Below, one piece after another: positions 27,304 to 37,070 of a stretch of 64,000 nt of DNA. The notes below the pieces were generated by a model that was not told the origin of the DNA, did not search any database, and saw only the letters and a list, made by a program, of their open reading frames with translations. Source of the DNA: Slackia heliotrinireducens DSM 20476 (GTDB lineage Bacteria > Actinomycetota > Coriobacteriia > Coriobacteriales > Eggerthellaceae). Position 1 is the first letter of the stretch, and every line of letters starts with the position of its first letter. The position numbers and the translations under genes were made by a program. The DNA lies in contig NC_013165.1 in the NCBI RefSeq assembly GCF_000023885.1, positions 992,001-1,056,000 of the forward strand, in the 5' to 3' direction.

Positions 27304-28977
27304 ATGCCGACCATTCCTGGTTCCCGCACGCTATCGGGCAGAGTCCTCATCATATTCGTCGCTTTCCTTATCGCCGCGCTTGCGCTCGTCGGTAGGTTGG
27401 CGTATCTGCAGCTCATCAAAGCACCCGAATACGCTTCGATGGCCGAATCCAGCCGAACCGTCAACGTGACCATACCTGCGAAGCGCGGCACAATCTACGA
27501 CCGCAACGGCAACGTGCTGGCCACCAGCGTCGATGCGACGACCATCTACTGCGATCCCACCATGGTGGACGATCCGCGCGAGATGGCCGACGCCCTGGCC
27601 GAATGCCTGGGCGGCAAATCCGACGACTACCTGGCCCTCATCACGCAGGACACCACGTTCGTGTACGTGAAGCGCAAGGCCGACGTGAACAAGGCCGAGA
27701 GTCTTAAGGAAAAGGGCCTTTCCGGCCTGTATTTCCTGCCGGATTCCCGTCGCGTGTACCCGTACGGCAGTTCCGCCGGCCAAATCGTCGGCGCGTCGAA
27801 CATCGACGACGTGGGCATCACGGGACTCGAGCTGTACTACGACGACATCCTGTCGGGCGTGCCGGGCAAGATGGTGTATGAGCAGTCGGCCACGGGCATT
27901 CCCATTCCCAATGCGACCGTCGTGGAGCGCGACGCCGCCGACGGCCAGGACATCATCATCTCCATCGATATCGACATGCAGATCTATATGGAGGAGCGCC
28001 TGTCCCAGGGCGTCGCCGACATGGGCGGCTCTGACGGCACGGCTGTGCTGATGGATGCTGCAACCGGCGAAATCTACGCCATCGCCTCCACTCCGTACTT
28101 CAATCCGGGAGACCTGAGCGAAGTGGAGGACGGCGCCACGTCCATCAAAGCCATCACGTCCGGTTTGGAACCCGGCTCCATTTTCAAGACCGTGTCGGCA
28201 ACGGCCATTCTCGAGAACGGGAAGATGACTCCCGACACCGAGGTGTTCTGCCCGGCGTATCTGGCCGTCGATGAGTATTACATCGAGGACATGCACGAAC
28301 GCGGCGACATGACCATGACGTTCCGCGATATCATCCGCGATTCGTCCAACGTCGGCATTTCGCTGTCCGTCGACGAGTATCTGGGTTACGACAAGCTGTA
28401 TGACAAGATTCTGGAGTATGGCTTGCATAGCGCGACGGGCGTCGATTACCCCGGCGAGGAAGTCGGCTTCCTGAGCGATTATTCGGAATGGTCCATGACC
28501 CAGGCGTACAACATCTCCTTCGGTCAGGGCATCACCTGCACGCCGCTGCAGATGACGCGGTTCTACGGCGCCTTGCGTAACGACGGCGTGGCTGTGACGC
28601 CGCACTTCCTGGTGTCCCTGCCTCAGTCGGGCGAAACGCCGGAATACGAGACCGAACAGATCATTCAGAACACCGAGGCCGTGCCGACCATGGTCGACAT
28701 GCTTCAGACGGTCGTTGAGGAAGGCACGGGCGTGGACGCCCAGATGGAAGGCTTTACGGTTGTTGGCAAGACGGGTACGGCCGAATTCGCTCTCGAGACC
28801 GGCGGGTATTCCACCACCATGTCGAACCGCGACTTCGTCGGGTTCCTTCCGAACTCGACCTCCTCGTTGGTTTGTTATGTGGGCGTCGACCATGTGCCTG
28901 TGACGGGCGCGGTCACGCCGATCTTTAGGGATATAATGACGTTCGCCGTTGACCAATACCGAATAGCAGAACAGTAA
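27304..28977 (+). CDS. ftsI: Division penicillin-binding protein (FtsI/PBP2 type)
   Basis: 557 residues. An N-terminal membrane helix (residues ~15-35), a dimerisation domain opening with PAKRGTIYDRNGNVLA, and a transpeptidase domain with S292-I-F-K295, S347-S-N349 and K489-T-G. It cross-links septal peptidoglycan in the periplasm-facing space. murF follows directly; the usual murE between them is absent. Confidence 0.95.
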   Translation: MPTIPGSRTLSGRVLIIFVAFLIAALALVGRLAYLQLIKAPEYASMAESSRTVNVTIPAKRGTIYDRNGNVLATSVDATTIYCDPTMVDDPREMADALAECLGGKSDDYLALITQDTTFVYVKRKADVNKAESLKEKGLSGLYFLPDSRRVYPYGSSAGQIVGASNIDDVGITGLELYYDDILSGVPGKMVYEQSATGIPIPNATVVERDAADGQDIIISIDIDMQIYMEERLSQGVADMGGSDGTAVLMDAATGEIYAIASTPYFNPGDLSEVEDGATSIKAITSGLEPGSIFKTVSATAILENGKMTPDTEVFCPAYLAVDEYYIEDMHERGDMTMTFRDIIRDSSNVGISLSVDEYLGYDKLYDKILEYGLHSATGVDYPGEEVGFLSDYSEWSMTQAYNISFGQGITCTPLQMTRFYGALRNDGVAVTPHFLVSLPQSGETPEYETEQIIQNTEAVPTMVDMLQTVVEEGTGVDAQMEGFTVVGKTGTAEFALETGGYSTTMSNRDFVGFLPNSTSSLVCYVGVDHVPVTGAVTPIFRDIMTFAVDQYRIAEQ

Positions 28978-29023
28978 TTTCCGACCGCCTGCGGGCGGTC
29001 GTGCTGACGTAGTGAGGACTCGC

Positions 29024-30445
29024 ATGAGATTTAACGCTGAACAGATATGCCGTGCCACGGGCGGGGCGATGCTGGTGGAACAGACCGGCGAAGTGTGCGA
29101 TCTTACGGGACTGAGCTGGGATTCTCGCACCGTTCAACCCGGGTATGTCTACGCCGCCCTGCCTGGGCAGCGCGTGGACGGCCACGACTTCCTTCCTCAG
29201 GCGTTTTCTGCGGGCGCAGCATTGGCATTGGTCAGCCGCGATCTGACGGAATCAGAGTCGGAGGCGGCCCGTGCGGCGCATGCCGCCGTCGTCAAGGTTG
29301 ACGATGTGGCCCGGGCGATTTCCGATTTGGCTGCGGCCTGGCGCGATGTGCTGAAGGCCGAGATCGTAGGCGTGACCGGATCGGTGGGCAAGACCACCAC
29401 CCGCAGCCTCATCTACGGGGTGCTGGCGTCGGCCTTCGAAGCCGACTGCACGAAAGGCAACTTCAACAACGAGCTGGGCATGCCCTACACGCTGCTGCAG
29501 ACGGAGCCGTCCTGCGAGGTGCTGGTGCTGGAAATGGGTATGGACGGCCTGGGGCAGATCGCCGATCTGGCCCGCATCGCCCGTCCGAAGTACGGCGTCA
29601 TCACCAACGTGGGCGTGTCCCACTTGGAGCGCCTGGGCACCCGCGACAACATCGCCCGCGCTAAGGCGGAAATGGTGGAGGGTCTGCCCGATGGGGAAGG
29701 CGTGGCCTTCCTGCAGGCCGACGGCGAATATACGGATTTCATCATCGAGCATGCCCGCGCCGTCGAGCGCGGCATCCGCATCGTTCGCTTCGACGGAACC
29801 GCCGAGAACTCCGATGTATACGCCACGGACATCGCCGTGGACGACCAGGGCCGTCCGTCTTTCACGCTCAACGCCCGGGGCGAATCCGCGTCCTGCACGC
29901 TTTCCGTCCGCGGCGTCCACAATGTGACCAACGCCTGCGCCGCAGCTGCGGTGGGGCTTGAGTTTGGCATCGCGCTTGACCAGGTGGCTGCTGCGCTTTC
30001 CGGCGTAGAGCCCGAATCGGGGCGCCAGGCCCTCAAGCGTTCGAGCCGCGGCTTCCTCGTATTCGACGACGCCTACAACGCCAGCCCCGAAAGCATGGCC
30101 GCCGCGTTGAATGTGCTCGCGTCGTTTTCTGCTTCAGGCAGGCGCATCGCCGTGCTTGGGGACATGGGCGAGCTGGGATCGGCCGAGGTCGAAGGGCATA
30201 TCAATACCGGAAAGGCTGCCGCGCAGGCTGGCATCGACATGCTGGTGTGTGTGGGGGCTATGTCGCGATACATCGCTGACGCTGCCCGCAAGGGCGGTAT
30301 GGCGGTAAAATCGGTTATCGAAGTTGCCGATGCCGATGCCGCAGCGACCACGGTGCTCGACATTGCGCAGCCCGGGGATGTGGTGCTGGTCAAAGCGTCG
30401 CATTTCATGGGGCTCGATCGTGTTGTTGAAAGGGTTGTTTCCTGA
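29024..30445 (+). CDS. murF: UDP-MurNAc-tripeptide--D-Ala-D-Ala ligase
   Basis: 473 residues. The Mur ligase ATP loop GVTGSVGKTTTRSL, FNNELGMPYTLL, and EMGMDGLGQIADLARIA (typical of MurF) are visible. It adds D-Ala-D-Ala to the precursor. The ATG at 29024 has GTGAGGA upstream and is preferred over the GTG at 29012. Its stop overlaps the mraY start (TGATG). Confidence 0.96.
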   Translation: MRFNAEQICRATGGAMLVEQTGEVCDLTGLSWDSRTVQPGYVYAALPGQRVDGHDFLPQAFSAGAALALVSRDLTESESEAARAAHAAVVKVDDVARAISDLAAAWRDVLKAEIVGVTGSVGKTTTRSLIYGVLASAFEADCTKGNFNNELGMPYTLLQTEPSCEVLVLEMGMDGLGQIADLARIARPKYGVITNVGVSHLERLGTRDNIARAKAEMVEGLPDGEGVAFLQADGEYTDFIIEHARAVERGIRIVRFDGTAENSDVYATDIAVDDQGRPSFTLNARGESASCTLSVRGVHNVTNACAAAAVGLEFGIALDQVAAALSGVEPESGRQALKRSSRGFLVFDDAYNASPESMAAALNVLASFSASGRRIAVLGDMGELGSAEVEGHINTGKAAAQAGIDMLVCVGAMSRYIADAARKGGMAVKSVIEVADADAAATTVLDIAQPGDVVLVKASHFMGLDRVVERVVS

Positions 30446-31470
30446 TGTTCATGACAGCGTATCCGACATTCCAGGTTTTCCTGGGATTCATAATCGCGGC
30501 AGGCTTGACCATGCTTTTCATGCATCCGTGGATCAAACTGCTGAAAAGCACCCATATCGGGCAGCAGGTCCGCGCCGACGGTCCCCAGAGCCATCTGGTG
30601 AAGCAGGGCACCCCCACCATGGGCGGCGTGGTCATGCTCATCGCGGTCGTCATCGCCATCGTGCTGGTGGCGCCGCTTAAGTTCGGCACCATCGTCACGC
30701 TGCTGGCAACGGTTCTCACCGGCGCCTTGGGCCTGTTCGACGATGCGTCCAAGGTCATCCACGAGCGCTCGCTGGGCCTGACGCCCAAGGGAAAGCTTCT
30801 GGGCCAGTTCGCCATTGCCACGGCATTCACGCTGATCGTGGTCAACTACTGCGACATCGACCCCCACATCGCCATACCGTTTCTGCCCGCCATCGACCTG
30901 GGGGTGCTGACCACCACCATCGGCGGGTTCCAGATTCCGTGGCTGTACGTCATCTTCTGCAACGTGCTGCTGGCTGGCCTGAGCAACGCCGTCAACCTGA
31001 CCGACGGCCTTGACGGCCTTGCTGCGGGCACGGTCATGGTCACCATGCTGGTCATGGCCGCCATCGCCTACCATGAGGACATCCTTGCGCTGTCCGTGTT
31101 CGGCGCCACCATCGCCGGCGCATGCATCGGCTTCCTTTGGTTCAACTCCTACCCGGCGGACATCTTCATGGGCGACACGGGCTCGCTGGCTTTGGGAACC
31201 GCCCTGGGCTGCATCGCCATCATGACGAAGACCGAAGTGTACTCGCTGGTCATCGGCGGTCTTTTTGTGGCTGAGGCCCTGTCGGTCATGCTGCAGGTGG
31301 TCCACTACAAACGCACGAAGAAACGCCTGTTCCTAATGGCGCCGCTCCACCATCACTTCGAGAAGAAGGGCTGGAGCGAAACCAAGGTGGTCATCCGTTT
31401 CTGGATCGTTTCCGGCGTGCTGGCGGGCATCGGCTTCGTGCTGTACTTCGCGCAGACGCTGGTAGGGTAG
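30445..31470 (+). CDS. mraY: Phospho-MurNAc-pentapeptide transferase MraY
   Basis: 341 residues and about ten membrane helices. Catalytic Asp motifs appear in FDDASKVIHERSLGLTPKGK and NLTDGLDGLAAG, and HHHFEKKGW is present near the C-terminus. It makes lipid I on the inner membrane face. Confidence 0.97.
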   Translation: MFMTAYPTFQVFLGFIIAAGLTMLFMHPWIKLLKSTHIGQQVRADGPQSHLVKQGTPTMGGVVMLIAVVIAIVLVAPLKFGTIVTLLATVLTGALGLFDDASKVIHERSLGLTPKGKLLGQFAIATAFTLIVVNYCDIDPHIAIPFLPAIDLGVLTTTIGGFQIPWLYVIFCNVLLAGLSNAVNLTDGLDGLAAGTVMVTMLVMAAIAYHEDILALSVFGATIAGACIGFLWFNSYPADIFMGDTGSLALGTALGCIAIMTKTEVYSLVIGGLFVAEALSVMLQVVHYKRTKKRLFLMAPLHHHFEKKGWSETKVVIRFWIVSGVLAGIGFVLYFAQTLVG

Positions 31471-31510
31471 GGCCGGGCTTTCGCCTGAGGCCCTTCGGTA
31501 AAGGAATCGA

Positions 31511-31546
31511 CGGAGCGCCGCCCGCAAGGCGCGGGGCTCCGTTTTC
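31511..31546 (+). terminator. GC hairpin between mraY and murD
   Basis: CGGAGC pairs with GCTCCG, with further GC pairing inside, followed by TTTT. It sits in an otherwise unusual 137-base gap in the cluster and may partly terminate or process the transcript. Confidence 0.55.
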
Positions 31547-31607
31547 GAGTCGTGTTCATGTTTCGGGCATGTGCACGACTGTCGGTTGTTAAGGAAAGAG
31601 GTTCGCC

Positions 31608-33077
31608 ATGGACGCTGGATACATCGACGGCTGCAAGGCTGCACCTGTACACATCGGCAACGTGCTGGTGCTCGGCCTGGGCAAGAGCGGACGTGCTGTA
31701 AGCGAATACTGCTTGGGACTTATCGGCACGCGAATCGACAACCTGGTCATCGCGGCGGGCGAGCAAAACGAATCCGCCGCTACGTTCGCCCGCGAGTGCG
31801 AACGTCGTGGCGCCACGGTCGTGTTCGACACCTACGTGTTCGAGGGATCCTACGACCTGTGCATCGCGAGCCCCGGCATCTCCCAGTTCTCCCGTTTCTA
31901 CGAGAACGCTGCGGCATGCTCCGCCGAGGTCATCAGCGAGGTTGAGTTCGCATGGCGCGAAAGTCGCTCCGAATCCGTATGGATCGCCATCACCGGAACC
32001 AACGGCAAGACCACCACGACCACGTTGACCTATGAGATTCTGAAGGCCGCAGGGCTGCCCGTGGCGGCCGTAGGCAACATCGGCAACACCTGCATCGAGG
32101 CCGTGGCGGAAGACCAGGCGACGTATTACGTGGCCGAGGTGAGCTCCTTCCAGCTGGCGTCCATGAGCAAATTCGCTCCCGACGTGGCGGTTCTGCTCAA
32201 CATCACGCCTGATCACCTGTACTGGCACATGACTTTCGAAGCTTACGTGGACGCGAAGAAGAGCGTCTATTCCCGTATGAAGCAGGGCGTCGTGGTGATC
32301 GACGCAGTCAACGACATCGCCCGCAGCTGCGTCAAAGAGTTCAAGAACGACCCCGACCGCGGCTTCTCCTACATCCCCATCGGCTGTGCGGCCGGCCTCG
32401 ACCACAGCATGGCCGAGGCGTGCGGATCCGAGAACGCGGCGTACATGCGCGGCGACGACCTGCTCATTAAGCGCGGCGACGAGGTCATAGACCTGCTGAA
32501 CTTCAAAGAGCTGAACATCAAGGGCGGACACAACGCATCCAACGCGCTGGCCGCCGCATGCGCGGCCCTGTCCGTGGGCGTCTCGGTTCCCGATGTGCGC
32601 CGTGCGCTGCGCGCGTTCAAGCCGCTGGAGCATCGCATGGAACCCTGCGGATCCATCGACGGCGTGAATTTCATCAACGACTCCAAAGCGACCAACGTCG
32701 ACGCGACCTTGAAGGCCCTGGACTCCTTCGAGTCGGGCAAGGCCGTGTTCCTGCTGGGCGGCCACGACAAGGGAACCGACCTGGCGGAACTGGCCGCGAA
32801 GGCGGCTGCGAACTGCAAGGCGGTCGTCTGCTTCGGCGCCGCCGGCAAGCGCTTCTACAACGCGTTCGATGACATGAAGGATGCGAAGGTCAAGCGCCTG
32901 CTTACCGATCATATGGAAGACGCCTTGGACGCCGCCATCTCCATCTGCGAGCCCGGCGATTCCGTGGTCCTTTCTCCCGCTTGCGCGTCGTTCGACGAGT
33001 TCGACTCGTTCGAACACCGCGGCAGGGTGTTCAAGCACCTGGTCGCCTTCCGCGCCTACTCCAAGAAAGGCGAGTAG
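31608..33077 (+). CDS. murD: UDP-MurNAc-L-alanine--D-glutamate ligase
   Basis: 489 residues. A Rossmann N-terminal domain (VLVLGLGKSGRAVSEY), the ATP loop ITGTNGKTTTTTLTYEIL, and a C-terminal domain with NFINDSKATNVDATLKAL and LLGGHDKGTDL, all diagnostic of MurD. It adds D-Glu to UDP-MurNAc-L-Ala. AAAGAGG lies before the ATG. Confidence 0.97.
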   Translation: MDAGYIDGCKAAPVHIGNVLVLGLGKSGRAVSEYCLGLIGTRIDNLVIAAGEQNESAATFARECERRGATVVFDTYVFEGSYDLCIASPGISQFSRFYENAAACSAEVISEVEFAWRESRSESVWIAITGTNGKTTTTTLTYEILKAAGLPVAAVGNIGNTCIEAVAEDQATYYVAEVSSFQLASMSKFAPDVAVLLNITPDHLYWHMTFEAYVDAKKSVYSRMKQGVVVIDAVNDIARSCVKEFKNDPDRGFSYIPIGCAAGLDHSMAEACGSENAAYMRGDDLLIKRGDEVIDLLNFKELNIKGGHNASNALAAACAALSVGVSVPDVRRALRAFKPLEHRMEPCGSIDGVNFINDSKATNVDATLKALDSFESGKAVFLLGGHDKGTDLAELAAKAAANCKAVVCFGAAGKRFYNAFDDMKDAKVKRLLTDHMEDALDAAISICEPGDSVVLSPACASFDEFDSFEHRGRVFKHLVAFRAYSKKGE

Positions 33078-33083
33078 GCGCCC

Positions 33084-34523
33084 ATGGCCATGAGCTCTGA
33101 AACAACCGGTACCGCCTCCAGGGTGAGCGAGGCCCGCGATGTCCGCATGCAGGCGGACGCGCGTGGCGTGCCCGCCAGCATCATGATGCCCAGGCTCATG
33201 CTCATCGTAACCACCTTGTGTTTGGTGCTGTTCGGTCTGGTCATGGTGTTTTCCGCCTCAACGGTCCAGCAGATCGCCAGCGGCTCGAGCATCCTGTCCT
33301 CCGTGGGCAAGCAGGCCGTCTGGGTTTTGGCCGGTGCCCTCGGGGCCTATGGTCTGGCACGCTTCGTCCCGTACCAGGTGTGGGAAGGGCGGTGGTCCAA
33401 CGTCGTCTGGGTGGGCGCCTGCCTGCTGCTGCTGGCGGTGGCGGCCTTCGGCACCGAAATCTACGGCGCGAAACGCTGGCTCTATATCGGCGGCATGAGC
33501 ATGCAGCCGTCCGAGTTCGCCAAGATCGCCTTCGTGCTTATGGCGGCCAAGATGATGCAGAAGCTGGACGAGGGAACCCTTCGCGGCGGACATCTTGTGG
33601 CATTCATCATCATTGTGTTCATGATTCCTATTGCCGTTCTGCTGAAGACCCAATCCGACCTGGGAACGACCCTCATCATCCTGCTGGGCGTCATCGCGGT
33701 GCTTTGGCTGGCGGAGATTCCGCTTGCGTTGATCGTAGGCGGTGTTGCGCTCGTCGGGGTCCTCGGCGTCCTGGCTATTGCCTTGGGCGGATTCCGATCG
33801 GCCCGTATCCAGGTGTGGCTCAACCCTTGGAACGACGGCAGCGACGGATTCGGCACAGGATTCCAAATCATCCGATCCATGTACGCGTTCGCGTCCGGCG
33901 GATTGACCGGCGTGGGCTTGGGCTACTCCCACGAGAAGTACCTATATCTTCCCATGGCCGATTCCGACTTCATCTTCTCGGTGGTGGGTGAGGAGCTTGG
34001 TCTGCTCGGCTGCGTCGCACTGATAGTGTTGTTCCTGCTGTTCCTGTTTGCAGGTCTGGCCATCGCTCACAAGGCCCCCGACATGTTCGGGCGCACGTTG
34101 GCGGGAGGCATGACCGTCATGCTGGTTGGCCAGGCGTTTTTGAACATGTCCTGCGCCTGCGGCCTGCTGCCCACCACGGGCAAGCCGCTGCCGTTCGTTT
34201 CGTCGGGCGGTTCGTCCATGCTCGCATCCATGATCATGGTCGGCTACATCCTGTCGGTTTCGTTCGGCTCCAATACGCTGACCACATATGAGAAACGTCG
34301 AAACGACCTGCGCGTGGTGTCTGCCAAGCCGGCGCGCGAATCGCAGCCGACCCGCCGCAGGGTGCAGAAGGACCCGGCAGACATCGGTGGTGTGAGCTGG
34401 GACAGCTTCAGCCGCCGACGGACGAATGCAGGTTCCGACCTGCCGCTGGCATCGGGGCGTTCAACCAATGGCAGATCTTCTGAATCATCAACATCAAGCG
34501 GCTCACGAAGGAGGCGCTCATGA
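33084..34523 (+). CDS. ftsW: Septal peptidoglycan polymerase FtsW
   Basis: 479 residues. A SEDS-family protein with about ten membrane helices after a ~35-residue cytoplasmic N-terminus; GGMSMQPSEFAKIAFVLMAA, KTQSDLGTTLIILLG and PLPFVSSGGSSMLA are diagnostic. It polymerises lipid II with its partner FtsI. The C-terminal ~85 residues are polar and low in complexity. The end overlaps murG by 4 bases. Confidence 0.95.
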   Translation: MAMSSETTGTASRVSEARDVRMQADARGVPASIMMPRLMLIVTTLCLVLFGLVMVFSASTVQQIASGSSILSSVGKQAVWVLAGALGAYGLARFVPYQVWEGRWSNVVWVGACLLLLAVAAFGTEIYGAKRWLYIGGMSMQPSEFAKIAFVLMAAKMMQKLDEGTLRGGHLVAFIIIVFMIPIAVLLKTQSDLGTTLIILLGVIAVLWLAEIPLALIVGGVALVGVLGVLAIALGGFRSARIQVWLNPWNDGSDGFGTGFQIIRSMYAFASGGLTGVGLGYSHEKYLYLPMADSDFIFSVVGEELGLLGCVALIVLFLLFLFAGLAIAHKAPDMFGRTLAGGMTVMLVGQAFLNMSCACGLLPTTGKPLPFVSSGGSSMLASMIMVGYILSVSFGSNTLTTYEKRRNDLRVVSAKPARESQPTRRRVQKDPADIGGVSWDSFSRRRTNAGSDLPLASGRSTNGRSSESSTSSGSRRRRS

Positions 34524-35620
34524 AAATAATCCTTTCAGGTGGCGGCACCGCCGGTCACATCAATCCGGCACTGGCGTTGGCCGAGGTCTTGAAGTCCCAA
34601 GGTCACGAGGTGTTCTTCGCCGGCACGCCCAACGGTGTGGAGGCTCGGCTCGTGGGCAAGACGGACATTCCGTTCACGCCCTTCGAGGCAGCCGGCTTCG
34701 ACCGCGAGAAGCCGTGGACCCTCGTCACGTCCTCGCTCAAGATCCTGGGCTCGATTGGCAAGGCCAAAAAATGGATGCGCTCCATCCGCCCCGATGCCGT
34801 TGTGGGTTTCGGCGGATACGTTTCCATCCCCGTCGGCACGGCAGCATCTCAACTGGGCATTCCGCTTGTGGTGCACGAGCAGAACTCCGTCATGGGTATG
34901 GCCAACAAGTTCCTGGGCAAGCGCGCCAAGGCGGTCGCGCTCACCTACGATGTTGCCGCCAAGGATGTGGAAGACAGGTCCAAGGTGGTCGTGACGGGCA
35001 ACCCCGTGCGTTCGTCCATGCTTTCGGCCACCCGCGAAGAGGGGCGCGCAATGCTGAACGTGCCCGAGGACGCCTTGATGCTGCTGGTTTTCGGCGGCAG
35101 CCTGGGTGCGAAGCACATCAACGAGCGCATCTGCTCTCTTAAGGACGACCTGCTGGGCCGTGACAACCTGTATGTGGTGCACATCGCGGGTCCGAAGCAG
35201 TACGACGCTTGCCGCGAGCTGCTGAACCTGACCGACGAAGAGGCCAAGCGCTGGATCCTCATCCCGTATCAGGACCGCATGGCGGAAACGCTTGCTGCAA
35301 CCGACTGCATCGTGTCCCGTGCAGGCGCAACCTCGCTGGCCGAGATTTCGGCGCTGCGCATCCCGTCGCTTCTGGTCCCGTTCCCGTTCGCGGCCGAAGA
35401 CCACCAAACCACCAACGCCAAGTCCTACGTGGAATGCGGTGCTGCGTACATGATCGCCGACGCCGACCTGGATTCCCAGGACTTCGTCGACAAGCTGCAT
35501 TCGCTTATAGACGACCCGGCCGTCCGCGCATCCATGGCGCAGGCAGCCGCTGAACTGAAAACCGAAGACGCCTCTGCCAATTTGGCGGAGGTTGTCATAC
35601 GTGCTGCTCAGGCCCGATAG
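34520..35620 (+). CDS. murG: MurG N-acetylglucosaminyltransferase
   Basis: 366 residues, GT-B fold. The N-terminal GGGTAGHINPALALAE and the C-terminal RAGATSLAEISALRIPSLLV are the family signatures. It converts lipid I to lipid II at the membrane. It overlaps the ftsW stop (ATGA) and has AAGGAGG upstream inside ftsW. Confidence 0.97.
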   Translation: MKIILSGGGTAGHINPALALAEVLKSQGHEVFFAGTPNGVEARLVGKTDIPFTPFEAAGFDREKPWTLVTSSLKILGSIGKAKKWMRSIRPDAVVGFGGYVSIPVGTAASQLGIPLVVHEQNSVMGMANKFLGKRAKAVALTYDVAAKDVEDRSKVVVTGNPVRSSMLSATREEGRAMLNVPEDALMLLVFGGSLGAKHINERICSLKDDLLGRDNLYVVHIAGPKQYDACRELLNLTDEEAKRWILIPYQDRMAETLAATDCIVSRAGATSLAEISALRIPSLLVPFPFAAEDHQTTNAKSYVECGAAYMIADADLDSQDFVDKLHSLIDDPAVRASMAQAAAELKTEDASANLAEVVIRAAQAR

Positions 35621-35670
35621 ACGCACGTACAATACCCGACGGTCACTATCCAGCAAGGGGGAATGACTTC

Positions 35671-37065
35671 ATGGCCGAACATACTAAAACCATCCATTTC
35701 GTCGGTGTCGGCGGAGTGGGGATGAGCGGTATCGCCCGCATCGCTGCCGACTTCGGCATGAAGGTCAGCGGCTCCGATATGGCTTCTTCCGCATACACGA
35801 AGCAGCTCGAGGACATGGGCATCAAGGTGTTCGTCGGGCACGACGCCGCCAACGTGCCTGAAAACTGCGATGTGGTTGTGGCGTCGACCGCAATTCCGGA
35901 CACCAATCCCGAAATCGTGGCGGCCCGCGAACGCGGCATCGAGGTGTGGCAGCGCGCCCATATGCTGGCCGAATTGGGACGCGGCCTGAAAACCCTGGCC
36001 GCTGCAGGCACCCACGGCAAGACCACCACGTCGTCCATGCTGGCGACCGCCATCGATGCGCTGGGGCTCGACCCTACCTTCGTCGTCGGCGGCATGGTGG
36101 ATGCGTACAAGACCAACGCTAAATCCGGTACGGGCGAATACTACGTGGTCGAAGCCGACGAATCCGACGGGTCGTTCCTGAACCTGTCGCCGTACGTGGC
36201 GCTGGTCACCAATGTGGAGCCCGACCACCTCGACCATTACACCGGCGGCATCGACGAGATCCGCGACACGTTCGCGAAGTTCATGTCCTCGGTGCCTGAC
36301 GAAGGCGCCTGCGTGGTGTTCGGCGACGACCCCGAGCTGGTTCGCATTGCCCGGGCAAGTGCCAAGCGCGTGTACACCTACGGCCTTGGCGAGGGCAACG
36401 ACATCGTCGTGTCCGGATATTCCACCAAGGGCATTTCCAGCACTTTCGACCTGAGCATGCCCGACGGCTCCAACGTCACGTGCACGTTGAAGAAGAACCC
36501 TGGCCTGCACAACGCGCTCAACGCCGCAGGCATCCTGGGCGTGGTGTTCGCGCTGGGCCTCGATGTGGCCGCCGCCGCAGAGGGCATCGCCGATTACACG
36601 GGCGTCCGTCGCAGGTTCGACCTGGTGGGTGAGGCAGCAGGCGTGACCGTTGTCGATGACTACGCCCATCACCCCACCGAGATCAAGGCGACGTTGTCCG
36701 CGGCTGCGGGCTTGGATTTCAAGCGGGTGTTCGCGCTGTTCCAGCCCCATCGCTACAGCCGTACGGCTTCTTTGACCGATGAGTTCGGCAAGGCCTTCGC
36801 AGATGCCGACGTGCTGCGCATCATGGACGTCTATCCGGCAGGGGAGGCTCCCATCGAAGGCGTGTCCGGCAAGCTGATCGCCGACGCGGTCGAGGCCTTC
36901 GGCGCTCCGACCGATGTGGCATACCTGCCAGACAAGGACGAGGCTGCGGCGCGCGTGCTTGAGGAGCTTCAGCCGGGCGACATCCTGTTTACCATGGGTG
37001 CAGGTGACGTGACCAAGCTGGGTCCCGCCATCGTCGAAGAGCTCAAGCGCCGCGAAGAGGCTTAG
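35671..37065 (+). CDS. murC: UDP-MurNAc--L-alanine ligase
   Basis: 464 residues. FVGVGGVGMSGIARIA at the N-terminus, the ATP loop GTHGKTTTSSMLA, EADESDGSFL, and DDYAHHPTEIKATL in the C-terminal domain identify MurC. It adds the first amino acid of the stem peptide. murB follows after 5 bases. Confidence 0.97.
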   Translation: MAEHTKTIHFVGVGGVGMSGIARIAADFGMKVSGSDMASSAYTKQLEDMGIKVFVGHDAANVPENCDVVVASTAIPDTNPEIVAARERGIEVWQRAHMLAELGRGLKTLAAAGTHGKTTTSSMLATAIDALGLDPTFVVGGMVDAYKTNAKSGTGEYYVVEADESDGSFLNLSPYVALVTNVEPDHLDHYTGGIDEIRDTFAKFMSSVPDEGACVVFGDDPELVRIARASAKRVYTYGLGEGNDIVVSGYSTKGISSTFDLSMPDGSNVTCTLKKNPGLHNALNAAGILGVVFALGLDVAAAAEGIADYTGVRRRFDLVGEAAGVTVVDDYAHHPTEIKATLSAAAGLDFKRVFALFQPHRYSRTASLTDEFGKAFADADVLRIMDVYPAGEAPIEGVSGKLIADAVEAFGAPTDVAYLPDKDEAAARVLEELQPGDILFTMGAGDVTKLGPAIVEELKRREEA

Positions 37066-37070
37066 GGCCT

